Assembly: GCA_036365455.1 (NCBI GenBank) | Contig: JAWQUS010000027.1 | Coordinates: 13,814,501 to 13,878,500, forward strand | DNA from: Macrosoma leucophasiata | Lineage: Eukaryota > Arthropoda > Insecta > Lepidoptera > Hedylidae | Direction: 5' to 3' | Length of the DNA: 64,000 nt | Part shown: one piece after another, positions 11,378 through 21,834 of the stretch | How positions within the stretch are numbered: the first letter of the stretch is position 1 | Layout of the letters: each line of letters opens with the position of its first letter | Program-made: the position numbers and the translations under genes | Notes under the pieces: model-generated | Told to the model about the DNA's origin: nothing | Databases searched by the model: none | Seen by the model: only the letters and a program-made list of their open reading frames with translations

Positions 11378-11685
11378 ATAATGGCAACCCATTATACGTT
11401 CCACTGCTGGGCACGAGTCTCTCCCCTTTTTGGGGGAAGGCCTGGAGCTTACTCCACCACGCTGCTCCAATGCGGATTGGTGGAGATACAGGTTTGTGGC
11501 CAACCCGCTGTCGGATGTTTTTCAAACCGCCCATAAGGCCTCCGACAAGGTTTTAACTACTGCTATATCGATAGCAACCGGGACCGACGGCTTAAAGTGC
11601 CCTCCGAAGCACGGAAACGCGCATTTTAATTTGCCACTAGCGGTCACCCATCACACACCCAACCGCGCCCGTAGTGCTTAACCGA
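11378..11685 (+). repeat. Dispersed SINE/LINE-derived repeat
   Basis: Begins with 'cccattatacgttccactgc' and contains 'ccaatgcggattggtggaga', signatures of a common lepidopteran retroelement-derived repeat. The overlapping short ORFs on this strand are by-products of its higher GC content. Confidence 0.55.
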
Positions 11686-12219
11686 GTAGATAATTTATTG
11701 CTTCATATTATTTCGAAATTATTTTACATTATTACGAATAAAATCAACCAAGCTTTATCACTTCAGCCGAAAGACGACTGCTGGAAAAAACTTTTCTCGA
11801 AGATTCTACAATAGTGTTATGCGTCATTAGGGGAGAATATGGCATAATCACCACGCTCGGCATGAAGAGTGGCGATTACAGTGGCGGCAGTTTTGTAGCG
11901 GGATGCTGCTGCCTGACCCTGTTATTGTTACTACGTATCAGTTGGAATGCTTCGATCGCTATAGTTCGGTTGACTGAATGCAATACTGAAAGAATTCTCC
12001 TTCACTAGTTGGCAGTGGGATGATCACGTCCAGGCGCTATTATATAGAGGCTTATGGAGCCTAAATTGTGTGGATGAAGTTATAGCAGTCCGTAAAGATT
12101 TTTTATAAGAATGAGAAACATTGATGCAGATGACTATTACTATACGTTCAATATGACAACGTTCATAATGATATATTAACTCCAAATTTAATTTGGAGAT
12201 AGAGGGAGACTAATAATAA
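11686..12219. other. No gene recognised
   Basis: A 64-codon ORF at 11814-12008 has one hydrophobic patch but nothing else to support it. Confidence 0.45.
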
Positions 12220-12508
12220 TCTATACAAATAAATAAAATTGTTGTTGTCTGTTTGTAATATAAAAATAACCGCTTTTTACTAAATGCATAATGTATGTAT
12301 ACACGGTACATATGCCAAAACAATATTTTTTTTAATGTTTGTCTGTCTGTCTGTTTGTTCCTGCTAATCTCGGGAACGGCTTTACCGATTTTGACGGGAC
12401 TTTCACTGGCAGATAGCTTATGTAATAAGGAGTAAGGCTTAGGCTACTTTTATACTAGCTGCGCCCACGACGAAATTCTCACGCGGATAAAGTCGCGGGC
12501 ACAGCTAG
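12220..12508 (+). mobile_element. Short non-autonomous Helitron
   Basis: The 289-bp element starts TCTATACAAATAAATAAAAT after an A. It contains the (GTCT)n segment and 'ctaatctcgggaacggc'. It ends in 'cgcggataaagtcgcgggca' then 'cagCTAG', followed by T. A diverged internal relative of the 5' half is at 32404-32545. Confidence 0.75.
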
Positions 12509-12787
12509 TTGTTAATAAGTCTACTGCATTTTTTAAAATCTAATACATACAGTACGTCTACGTCTACGACACTGGCGTAGTCATCCCGTAGCAATTACTA
12601 CGCCGCTCATACTACTACGCTGCAGTAGTCTGCACCATTCCGAAATTTTGTTGTCATAATATTAATAATATGTTTTAAATCATTGTGGCAATCGATTTCT
12701 TAATGGTGGTAGAGCTACAGTTAGGTCGGGGTGTATGCATCACTCGATTACCTAATCTACTTGCCGCTATTGTATTGTTCAGCGCTA

Positions 12788-13077
12788 ACTTTTTTATGTA
12801 ATGAAAGTGGTAAACAAGCATGCAGTTCACAATGATGTTAAGTAATGACTGCAGCTTATAGACACTTACACAAAGACCATAGGTCAAAATGCAGATGCGT
12901 TACCTCTTTTGAGGCCGGAGGTGTTATGCCTCTGTGCTGGAAATTACAGGGCCGTACATTACCACCTGACCGGAACACGATAGTGCTGAACACTACTATT
13001 TAGCGGCAAGTATATAAGGTAGTCCGATGGTGCCTACGCCCACGAGCTCCGTCACGGAACTCTACCACCAGTAAAAG
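12788..13077 (+). repeat. Repeat B, near-complete copy
   Basis: Runs from 'ttttttatgtaatgaaagtg' through 'aagcatgcagttcac', 'ggtcaaaatgcagatgcg' and 'accggaacacgatag' to 'aactctaccaccagtaaaag'. Other copies: 36075-36350, 60667-60937, 51556-51770 (minus), 56339-56553, 43341-43470, with an end fragment at 19985-20026. It is non-coding, its class is undecided, and no target duplication is evident. Confidence 0.7.
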
Positions 13078-13465
13078 TTTCTAGTCAGGTGACTTTTTCT
13101 CAGGTTCAACTTAGATCTTAGGAGCGGCAATGCATCTATTACATTGAAATCTCTGTTTTGTTTTTATGGAGATGTAAAGGCTACAATTTTCACTTAGAAT
13201 AAATGTATGGTCCTTTTTATATATCTTCGCTTACCTTCACAGCTCCACACTAACTATTGTAGGTATACAAACACCACTGTAAGACACCGTCACCCAGACC
13301 CGAAAAAAAATCGAGTATTTGTAAGCTTAACAAGTATTTTTCATTGGATTTGAACCCCGCATTTTTATTACTCACCTATTGTATGTTCTTAGAAAATTAT
13401 TAACTGCAAGAGTGAAGCATAAACTTAACTTTGTCATTGGAAAACTGTTGTCTCTTAACGCTGGT

Positions 13466-13883
13466 AAAACCGGTCAAGTGCGAACCGGACTCGACCATGA
13501 AGATTTTCATAATAACAATTAATATATGACTGAATGTTCACCATTATTCGTTTTCAGTATTTCATTTATTATTTTTTCTTGTAATCTATAGATAAAAACC
13601 TATTTAGCCCATTTAAAAGGTTAAAATTTACCTTTAAAAAATGTCCTTACTGTATATTAGCAGCCTTTTGTTGCGTTAATTAAAGCACGATTTTTTCACA
13701 GTACCTTGCAATTACAAAGAGAAATTAACATTTTATATTGATTTTATAAGTAATAAAGGCGCTTTATATTAATTTCTATTGGATACTTCCCCGCTTTCCT
13801 GAGAAAAAGGGCTTGATAGACAGACAGATTAACTGCAAAGTGATTATATAAAAGTTACCGTTCAGAGGTCAAAACCCCTAAAA
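13466..13883 (+). repeat. Repeat A, diverged copy
   Basis: Starts 'aaaaccggtcaagtgcg' and carries the 'gacagacagatt' segment near its end. The final 'tacggaacccta'-type terminus has decayed to 'aaaacccctaaaag'. It is aligned by landmarks to the fuller copies at 32813-34681 and 62131-62755. Confidence 0.6.
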
Positions 13884-14277
13884 GATACATAAACAAATAA
13901 ATTAACTATGCCGAAAACAGCATAATAAGTTATCTTGTTTATCCACTACCATAACATTACATTCCGATCGGTCATACTATATTCTTATTGTTATAATATA
14001 GCATTTTATTAACGATTGACATTAATCACAATTTATTGGTATACTTCATCAAAAGCCCGTGATATTGCACACTGAAATCAGGATGATTGGTTACATTAAT
14101 TTTACGACGATAATATTGAATAGAAAGAAAATTAAGCAGTGTCCAATGATTCCATGGCAGTTAAAAAAAATAGGAATCATGAAAAGAAGCAGTATGAATT
14201 ACGTTATTTCCGTTAGGTTGGTATTGCTCTGAGACACACGATTAGATATTTGTATGTAATTACGTCTCTTAAACGTA

Positions 14278-14425
14278 GTGGTTTTATTCTCTTTGAGACG
14301 GGTCGGTGAAGCCCGGCGGAGTGAGTTCGCCACTCGCTGGCCGGTGGCGGGGATCGGATCGCCATGCGCCATCCGCGCTATGCGTTACGCACCGCAGCAA
14401 CGTATATCTTACGCGTTTAAATTAT
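14278..14425. other. CpG-rich patch of unknown nature
   Basis: GC content rises sharply over about 150 bp in AT-rich surroundings, with many CpGs, near 'gccggtggcggggatcggat'. A plus-strand frame is open across it, but an open frame is expected in GC-rich DNA. It could be a promoter or 5' non-coding exon, or a decayed GC-rich repeat. Confidence 0.3.
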
Positions 14426-14689
14426 GGTATTCCGGAATGGTAATACATATCCAGAGGCAAAAGATTTTAAGCCTCAGGTATAGCGACTCATAGATAATCA
14501 TTTAAACTTAAAAAATTTTAAGTACTTTGATATCTATAGTCTGCACTGAACGTAAAATATTATAAGTCTTTTCTTTTTTTAATATGACAGACAGACAGGA
14601 GACAGGCATGCAGTTAATATGTAGGTATGTGTAACAATTACTGCTTTTCATAAACAATTTTTGTCCCCAACCCCTTTAGCATGACGTTA

Positions 14690-14775
14690 GCCCTTACGGC
14701 TCCAAAACATCACGTCCAAAAAAGGAAACCCTTCAACTCGAGCACCGAATCCAGGACCCCTACAGCAGTAGTGAT
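14690..14775 (-). repeat. Possible degenerate tRNA-SINE head
   Basis: On the minus strand 'actactgctgtaggggtcc' then 'tggattcgg' resembles the anticodon-to-B-box part of the SINE at 6715. It is weak. Confidence 0.25.
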
Positions 14776-15421
14776 AGTAAAATACCTACCGTCCAAGAAA
14801 TAAATGTTACATAATATGAGTTTTATTAGCGTGGACAGGTTCTGTATTATTCAAAGGGTGAGATTTTGGTTGAGGTTTTTCCTGTACCGTATGAGTGAAA
14901 GCTCATATGGAAGGTAAATTTAGCTACATATATTATATATCGTAAGAAGAAATGTATTTTTTTGTTTGAATCTCTATACTATCCATGGCGCATAAGATAT
15001 CTCACCGTCATCTTATGCCCTAAAATAAAAAACGAAAATTTCACTGTTTATACACCAAATACTGTAATTATAAATACTACAGCCCCACCGTACCAAAACT
15101 CCATTCAGCGTTACAAAATTTAAATTCAATTGGTACAAAAATACCCGTTAGCACCGAGTAAAAATTTCCACGACATAGCACAAACTTAACAAGGCTTAGA
15201 TTCCACTCCACACTTCTATTCGACGAATAGCTGTAATATTCATGACATAAATATTTCTCTGAACTATACTGGTTTAAATTAAGATGCCCTTATAAAAATA
15301 TTTTGAGGTGCTTTATTAATAAGGGAATCCATTATCCATAACACGTTTCCTATATACTTCAGTAATCATAACGTTCATAAGTTTGAAATGTTGTTTTGCA
15401 ACATTATTTTCACATACTTAA

Positions 15422-15569
15422 CCTGGGTTGCACCACGATATTTGTTAAAGTTAAAGTTATTGTAACATTTCACATCCTTCTCTTACTTAAACAGATTACC
15501 TTAAGTTAGAGAAGGACGCGAAATGTTACATTGACTTCAACTTTAACAAATATCTTGGTGCAACCCAGG
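15422..15569. mobile_element. MITE C, copy 1 (148 bp hairpin)
   Basis: Nearly the whole element folds on itself. The left arm begins CCTGGGTTGCACCA and continues 'tttgttaaagttaaagtta'; the right arm is its reverse complement, ending TGGTGCAACCCAGG. No coding sequence. The sister copy is at 37081-37236. The target duplication is not decided. Confidence 0.85.
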
Positions 15570-15959
15570 ATTATAAAATTAGTGTCATAATGTCGAATAC
15601 TAAAATATGAATACTAAAATATTTGAATCTTCTAGTTTAACATGAAATAAAGTCTTTAGTATTTTAGTAGGTACATAATGTATATTACTCCGAAACATGT
15701 TTCATGAGAATTTTTCAATAACGTTATTAATAATAAAATAAATAAAATCAAAATCAAAAAAGCCTTTTATTTCTTGCTTACATTTTAAATAACACGATTT
15801 TACTAAATTTAAAAAAAAATGCATATGGTATACATAAGTATTTTTTATAAAATATTAAAAATGATTACATTAATTACAGTAATTTGTTAAATATTATTTT
15901 GTATTTCTTATAATCAATTGAAATTAAGCTTAAATAAATTAAATAATTAATATATCAAC

Positions 15960-16745
15960 TTCTTACTCATCTAAAGGTTACCTGCTTCTTCTTTATTAAA
16001 AAAATCAGTCATCAATCTTATTAAAACAAAATAAAATGATATGAAAATATAAAAATTGATTAAATAGACGTTTTTGGTAACAATTCAGATACACAAAATA
16101 TAAATTTTAGATCATGTTTAAAAAGTCACATCAAAATTAATAAAATACTTACATGCAAAATTCGGTGACATGAAATCGACTCAAATCAAAAGTAGTTATA
16201 AAATGACAATATAGAATATAAATATTTAAATTTAATTTAAATTTCATAAAATTTAATTTAAATTTCATAAAATTTAAAAGACTAAGAACACAATTGAAAG
16301 AAAACAAATTCAAATAAAATAAAAATTAAACATATTCTGGTCAATTATAATAATTATTTGAGTAGCAATATTTTGTCTTTCTTCTAATAAATTCATATAA
16401 AGATAAAATAAATTAAATAGTAAGTATTTAAATTTCTTAATTAAATTTCTAAATTAAAAATAAAAAAAATCACTCTTTAATCCAATTAATTAAAATAAAA
16501 TTAAAGATATGTAAGTATAAAATAGATTAAATGAACGATTTTGGTAACAATTGAGATAAATTACACGTTTTAAATCATGTTAAAATGAAATCAAAATTAA
16601 TAAAATACATGCAAAATTTGGTATAAATAAAATCGAATTAAATTAAAATTATTAAATGACAATATAAAATAAATCAGTAATAAATTACAAATTAAATTTC
16701 ATAGAACTTTCAAAAAATGTCAAGTTACAGCTGAGTGAAAATAAT
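15960..16745. repeat. Diverged tandem repeat in the LINE 3' region
   Basis: Two units with a 467-bp offset. 'tttttggtaacaattcagat' near 16071 matches 'attttggtaacaattgagat' near 16538. The shared order continues through 'atcatgtt', 'atcaaaattaataaaatac', 'atgcaaaatt', 'aaatgacaatata' and 'aatttcata'. The copies differ by many substitutions and indels. Confidence 0.7.
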
Positions 16746-16862
16746 TGAAAATTATTTTTTTTGAGGGTTTTGGTCGCTTATCTCCGTAGTGACCAGCTGT
16801 ACTGGAGATGTATGTAGAGAGGTTAGTCTTAATTTGTTACTAGATGTTTCTATTGAGCGATT

Positions 16863-17648
16863 TTAATTTGGTGTTTGATTGTTTTTCAAGGACTTTGTTT
16901 GTTTGTCTTGTATGACAGGTGCATCTCTATTTGTTTTAAAAAATGTATTAATGTCTCTTTTATTTTTTTTGTAATATTGTGTGTTATTTTTATTCATTTC
17001 ATTTCTTGATTGATTTCTTTCATTTGGTGATAGAGATAATGATCGTTTTTGGTATCGGTTCCGGTTTTCTTCCTTGATTATAATTTTATCGTATTTTAAA
17101 TATGCAATTTTTCCTTGATCTACTAGTTGTTTTAGCTCTTCTTGCAGTTCCTTACGTTTCTGTATAATTTTGAAAGGGAAGTCTTCTTTTATATAAATGT
17201 CCGAGCCTTGTAATAAATTTTTATTTCTTAGGATTTCAATTTTTTTGCTTAATGAATTTAATGAAACTATAACTGGTCTTATTCTATCCCCTTTTTTGCC
17301 TTTCCTCCATACCGAACTTATATCGATATTTGAACATTCGATATTCATCTTCTCGTTTATAACGGTACATACTATTTTTTCTAAGTCCCAGTAATTATTT
17401 TCGTTTTCCCGTATACCAAAGAGTACGAAATTTTTCTTTCTTAATTCCTTCTTAATAGAATCAATTCTTCTCTCTTGATCTTCTAACTTTTTCTCTAATT
17501 TCTCGTTTTTAATTTCCAAGATATGAAACTTTTCGTTTATATTTGTATTTATGTTCTTAGTAATGTTATCCTCTATAATTTTGAACTGCTGTTTTTGTTC
17601 CGACATTTCTAGTTGAATTTGTTTAAGAATTTTTGTGAGATCTTCCAT
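16863..17648 (-). CDS. LINE ORF1 protein (coiled coil plus RRM-like domain)
   Basis: A complete 261-codon frame with Met at 17648 in the first ATG context after the leader. Residues 1-75 are heptad-rich (a coiled coil, with 'NEKLEKKLEDQERRIDSIKK' near 48-67). Residues 72-160 begin 'RKKNFVLFGIREN' and resemble the RRM-like core of L1-type ORF1 proteins. Residues 160-200 ('KRKELQEELKQL' to 'YLKYDKIIIKEENRNR') resemble the following C-terminal domain. The tail (about 200-261) is rich in Lys, Arg and Asn. Such proteins form trimers that coat the element's RNA and act as nucleic-acid chaperones. No ORF2 follows. The intact frame in a non-autonomous element suggests recent activity or help in trans. 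Family placement is by architecture, not by a search. Confidence 0.75.
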   Translation of the reverse strand: MEDLTKILKQIQLEMSEQKQQFKIIEDNITKNINTNINEKFHILEIKNEKLEKKLEDQERRIDSIKKELRKKNFVLFGIRENENNYWDLEKIVCTVINEKMNIECSNIDISSVWRKGKKGDRIRPVIVSLNSLSKKIEILRNKNLLQGSDIYIKEDFPFKIIQKRKELQEELKQLVDQGKIAYLKYDKIIIKEENRNRYQKRSLSLSPNERNQSRNEMNKNNTQYYKKNKRDINTFFKTNRDAPVIQDKQTKSLKNNQTPN

Positions 17649-18751
17649 GGTTTATCAATTGTAGTAATAACTGTTTATATGTTATTTGTTGGAACTGTCT
17701 CTTGTCAGTGGTTGACGTAATCTTAAACAAATCGACAGGTTCGGTTAGGTGTCAGGAAGGTCGAAGCCCAGACCTCTGCTGTTAGATGTTGTTTTTTTGT
17801 TTCCGCTAGATGGCTCTGTTTCTGATTTCTTAGTAGCGGTATGACTTGTTTTAAGAAGGTAGGTAGTAGATAAGTATTGACGAAGTTTATATTATGTAGG
17901 TATCCACAAATATATTTTAATTGAAAATGCACAGTTCACTAATTATTATGTCGTTTTAAGCCACACTGTGTTATTGTAGATAGACTTTTACAGCTCTTTC
18001 ATTGTCCATGTAGCATTTCTCACAAATTGTATTCTGATACTAAGTACCTACAGCACTGTCACTTTTCTATAAAATCACTGAGAATGTTCAACTTTCACCA
18101 AGTTCATTGTTGTATAGATGAATAAACACCTAAAATGTAGATTTTTTCACTATTTCACTATTAACGTATTGTATTTTTATTTTTTTACATCTGTTAAACA
18201 CGGACTAGTTGTGAACCGTGGCACTGTGGCGCCCTCTCTCGTTAATATTTTAAGTTAATAACGTTATTCATCCCTCCAGACACGAGAAAAATATGACAAT
18301 TGAAATTCAATTGTGTCTGGGCGCCGGTAGCCTTACGATCCTTGAAAGATTAAGTTAATAACGTTATTAATAGGCAGGTAGTATTATGATAACATTAAAA
18401 TTACCACGAAAGTAAAATACGTCAAATATCAGATTGCGACTGTGAGCACCCCGACTTTATCAGGTTAGATCGAAGGGTGTGTTTGGAAGTTTTTTTTACA
18501 AACTATAAGATTTACTTATTTTATTAAAAACGGTTTTAAGGCTTTTGAATATTACTGATTGCCATATTTTTGAAAAATACATTTAGGACATAATAATATT
18601 GTGTTTGGGGATTTTCATTTTATGGCATTTGAATCATTTGATATCGACAAATGATGATTAGGACCAGAGACATTATGGCATTTTAGATTTAGCATAAAAA
18701 GTATAAATAGGTTAAAAAAGAGAAACTATTAATAAGCATACCATAAATAAT

Positions 18752-18991
18752 CTAATCTGGACAGGTCGATGCAATAATGGATGTGCATTCGATGCAAAAG
18801 CCTATGTTATTTATATAATGACCGTGCCTAACAAATTCTAATTTATTATTATACTGAATTGACAGGGCTTTATTAGAAAGGAATTCCCGAGATCGTAAAA
18901 TCTTTTCACAATCGACAATAATTGTAGGGAACAACACAAAAACAAACGGCACAAGCGTAACTGTGTAATTAAAGAACATTTTTTTCATCAT
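18752..18991 (-). CDS. Candidate small secreted protein, 79 aa
   Basis: Met at 18991, with a second in-frame Met at 18988. The N-terminus is 'MMKKMFFNYTVTLVPFVFVL', a basic start followed by a hydrophobic core that would suit a signal peptide. The mature part is polar with four cysteines (one just after the leader, a C-x2-C pair and one near the C-terminus), which could form two disulfides. A splice acceptor-like 'tgtgtgtttgtttcag' ends at 19004, twelve bases before the ATG, consistent with a 5'-UTR intron. There is no obvious AATAAA close downstream. I do not recognise a family. Supporting it as a real gene are the leader, cysteines and acceptor; against it are its length and lack of homology evidence. 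Confidence 0.35.
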   Translation of the reverse strand: MMKKMFFNYTVTLVPFVFVLFPTIIVDCEKILRSREFLSNKALSIQYNNKLEFVRHGHYINNIGFCIECTSIIASTCPD

Positions 18992-19984
18992 TACGTACAA
19001 CAACTGAAACAAACACACAGAATAATCATGTTATTACAGCGAATTCACTTAATTATTTTAAGCGTAAGTCGTCCAGATATTTGCTTATTATGGTTTTCTA
19101 ATTCTAGGTTGACTGTGTTCACTCGTCACGCGAAACTAGGGGAGCAAAAGTGGGTATAATAATGGTAGTGAATTGCCGAGGAAATGAGCGAAGCTATTTA
19201 TATAGCAGTAGAATTTGATGATAAACTGCATAATTTGAATTTACTTCAAGTATTTCAGGTAACATTCAACTAGAAATAAGCATCTGTCAACACTTCGTAA
19301 TAATGAATTCACTTGCGTTTTTACTAAAAAAACCGACGGTTAGTGAAATCAGTTTTAATTGGAGTTTGACATGTAACTTAAGAACCCCTATATACTTCAA
19401 GTTATAAGTGATAACACTACTTTACGGTGTTACAAGTTAATATGAATGTGAATACATTATAAAAACTGCGACACACGCGACATAGTATCAAGGATACATT
19501 CCATGACAATGATACACGTTTATCAGTTATGTCTTGTTATACATTTGGACTGTAAAACATAGAGCAGCGAAAATATTCCTGAAGCGCCTCTTGTTAGGGT
19601 TGTGAATCAACGTTTCAAGACAAATAAAATTTTGAGTTATTACAAGTTAATACTATTTTCAAGTATATAGAATGTTACGTGGGGGAGTTAATAAAAAAAC
19701 ACAGCACGGAACTTTTCTTCGCCGCTTTTCTAAACAGTGAATTCTACATGGTAATAGTTTCATGAACATGCTCGTACAATCTTAGAATTTCAACCGTTAT
19801 ATAAAAGTATTAAAAATACAATACAGCTCATAGTCACAATGTCCGTCCACGTTCGTCGCGCCGTCTTCACACGCCGCGTGGTACCTTAAACTGCTGCACT
19901 TTTTAAAACTCGATCTCGAACGAGCCCCCTATTTGTAGAATGTTAGCCCCATATATTTTACGTAAGTATGCTATAGTATTCATT

Positions 19985-20026
19985 ACTAACAATGTAAACT
20001 GTATGCTTGTTTACCACTTCGTGAAA
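19985..20026 (-). repeat. Repeat B end fragment
   Basis: 'atgtaaactgtatgcttgtt' then 'taccacttcgtgaaata' is the reverse complement of the repeat B start. Confidence 0.5.
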
Positions 20027-20214
20027 TAAAGAACAGTAGTTTGTGTATCTTCGGACCTTAATACCTACCACTAAAGATTAAAGGTCCGAGGGAGACTAAG
20101 ATACAGAACGGAAAGGTCAACTCACTTCGGTTTCCACATTTTCTGCTTTCCCTGTAATAGGTACTTTTTTCCTTCTCCATTCACATGTACAACTTTACTA
20201 CCTACCTACTATGT

Positions 20215-20385
20215 TTTTTTTTTGGATAACACTAACATGTTTTTAAGCTGTTTTTACTTAGTTTTGGGACAAAAACTAGCCTAATCTTAGGGATGACATT
20301 ACCTCCATGTTAAGTTTCAACACAATCGGTTTCGTCGTGAAAGCGTAACATACAGTGTTACTTACACATTAACATTATTAGTATA
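20215..20385 (-). mobile_element. Helitron 5' fragment
   Basis: On the minus strand it begins TCTATACTAATAATG and continues with 'cgacgaaaccgattgtgttg' and 'aaacttaacatgg', the usual order of short lepidopteran Helitrons. The 3' hairpin and CTAG are missing. Confidence 0.5.
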
Positions 20386-21189
20386 GATTATGACATAAGT
20401 TATTACTTTCTCTGACATAACGTATATGAAAATTTGTTAATGACCCATCGGATGCCGAATTTTTTTTTTTGCTAATTTGATGAATATTTTAACACAATTA
20501 AGGAACTAGAAACCCTATCTTGTCATTTGTTGAGTATCTCTACCTCATTTATTTGAGAGTATTATTTACCGTTATTGAACACCAAGAACGTTTGTTAATG
20601 TCACCGGTTTCTTTCTCCAAATAAAGACATATCTAAGCGATTCTATCTACAGTCTTGCTTGATTTGTCCCATTTTGTCATAAATATTTGTAAGATTATTT
20701 TTTATATTACGAAAGTGGCAAATAATCTTGAAGTACACATTAATCAATGAATAGGTTAATATTGCAGTCTATTGACATCTGCGGTACAAACTAAATGTAA
20801 TATTGCAAGAAAGACTTCTTCCAGATCACCTAAATTCTAGGGCGAAATATTTGGCAGATAAAATAAAAGTCATAGATTCGCTGCCACTAACACTGGCCAA
20901 GCCACTGTTACGAAAAGTAAATTCTCGTCGCTAAAGATCTATAGTTTTTTTCAGAGTAAATTAAAATTAAAAATACAAATTTCAACCCTAATCAGAACCT
21001 GTATAGCCCTGCAGTATTATTGTACACAATACCTGGCTTTGAACACAACACAAGTGCGTTCGTTATGCAAGCTACTGCACACTTTTATTACTTATTTGTT
21101 GAATTCACAAACATTATTTGGAGTATGACACTTATGAAAATTAGATTCCCGGTGACACAATGAGGGAGTCTGGTAATGTGTACAACTTA
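20386..21189. other. AT-rich stretch, nothing recognised
   Basis: No supported ORF, repeat or RNA gene. Confidence 0.5.
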
Positions 21190-21725
21190 AGTTATTTTTT
21201 TATGTCTGAAGGTTGACAGACCCGTGTGCGCTTACACGGGCCACCTGATGATAAGTGGTCACCATCGCCTATGAACATTTGCAACACAAGGGGAGTTGCC
21301 CACGCGCTGCCAGCCCTGAAGGACTTTTGACGCTAGTTTTGAAGAACCCCATATTGTATCACCTAGGGAACACCTCAGAGGGAAGTTCGTTCCACTATTT
21401 ACACGTTCTGGGCAGGAACGAACGTGAAAACCGCACCGTTGAGCATTGCCAGGTGTCCAGTCGGTGAGGGTGAAACTTCTATCTTCGGCAGGTGGTACGG
21501 AGAAAGTAGGAAAAGAGACGGTGGCACCACGTCAAATAGTTCAGCAGAGCACTCACCATTGTAGAAACGGTACAACACGTACAGACCCCCAATGTCTCTG
21601 CCCAGGCTCAGGTGTTCGAGCCTGTCAGGAAGTCCTACATCGTTAAAAATACGAACGGCGCGTTTTTGTATGGAGTCAAGTGGACCAAGCTGGTATTTGG
21701 GATTTGGGGTCAAAAAAGAGACCTT
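21190..21725 (-). pseudogene. CR1-like LINE reverse transcriptase, C-terminal relic
   Basis: On the minus strand the frame reads 'YQLGPLDSIQKRAVRIF', 'RLEHLSLGRDIGGLYVLYRF' and 'YNGECSAELFDVVPPS'. After frame changes it continues with a 'WNELPSEVFPR'-like segment and 'GFFKTSV'. This order is the extreme C-terminus of CR1/jockey-type reverse transcriptases common in Lepidoptera. Internal stops and at least one frameshift make it a fossil. The 3' UTR follows at about 21190-21300, including 'atcaggtggcccgtgtaagc'. The catalytic domain and 5' part are absent. Confidence 0.75.
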
Positions 21726-21834
21726 AAAAGACCGTAGCTCACTCAGACAAGATATAGACAAGACGAAGATCATGTCAAATGTCCATATTATATCGACTCC
21801 TTATGGCTGGGGATACTGCCCACTAAGTTATTGA

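Larger units (their letters stand above)
15733..18356 (-). mobile_element. LINE-like element with ORF1 only (half-LINE)
   Basis: A 2.6-kb minus-strand insertion between direct repeats of aataacgttattaata (15717-15732 and 18357-18372). Its 3' end is 'ggcttttttgattttgattt', a microsatellite-style tail typical of insect non-LTR elements. About 700 bp of 5' leader precede an intact 261-codon ORF1 (16863-17648). The 1.1 kb after ORF1 is extremely AT-rich and contains no endonuclease or reverse-transcriptase frame. A caveat is that the flanking repeat is itself palindromic and a related stretch recurs at 18252-18266, so the 5' limit is less certain than the 3' limit. Confidence 0.65.

Noticed and set aside
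11269..11681. Three overlapping plus-strand ORFs
   Set aside because: They lie over a dispersed repeat and share no frame with recognisable protein features.
12540..12630. Cluster of 'ctacg' and 'actactacg' words resembling a SINE anticodon region
   Set aside because: No A or B box at the right spacing and no tail.
18248..18372. A 100-bp MITE flanked by 17-bp direct repeats (aagttaataacgttatt)
   Set aside because: The flanking motif is itself palindromic and also marks the LINE target site at 15717. A small hairpin (ccagacac/gtgtctgg) exists inside, but I cannot separate an independent insertion from LINE 5' sequence.
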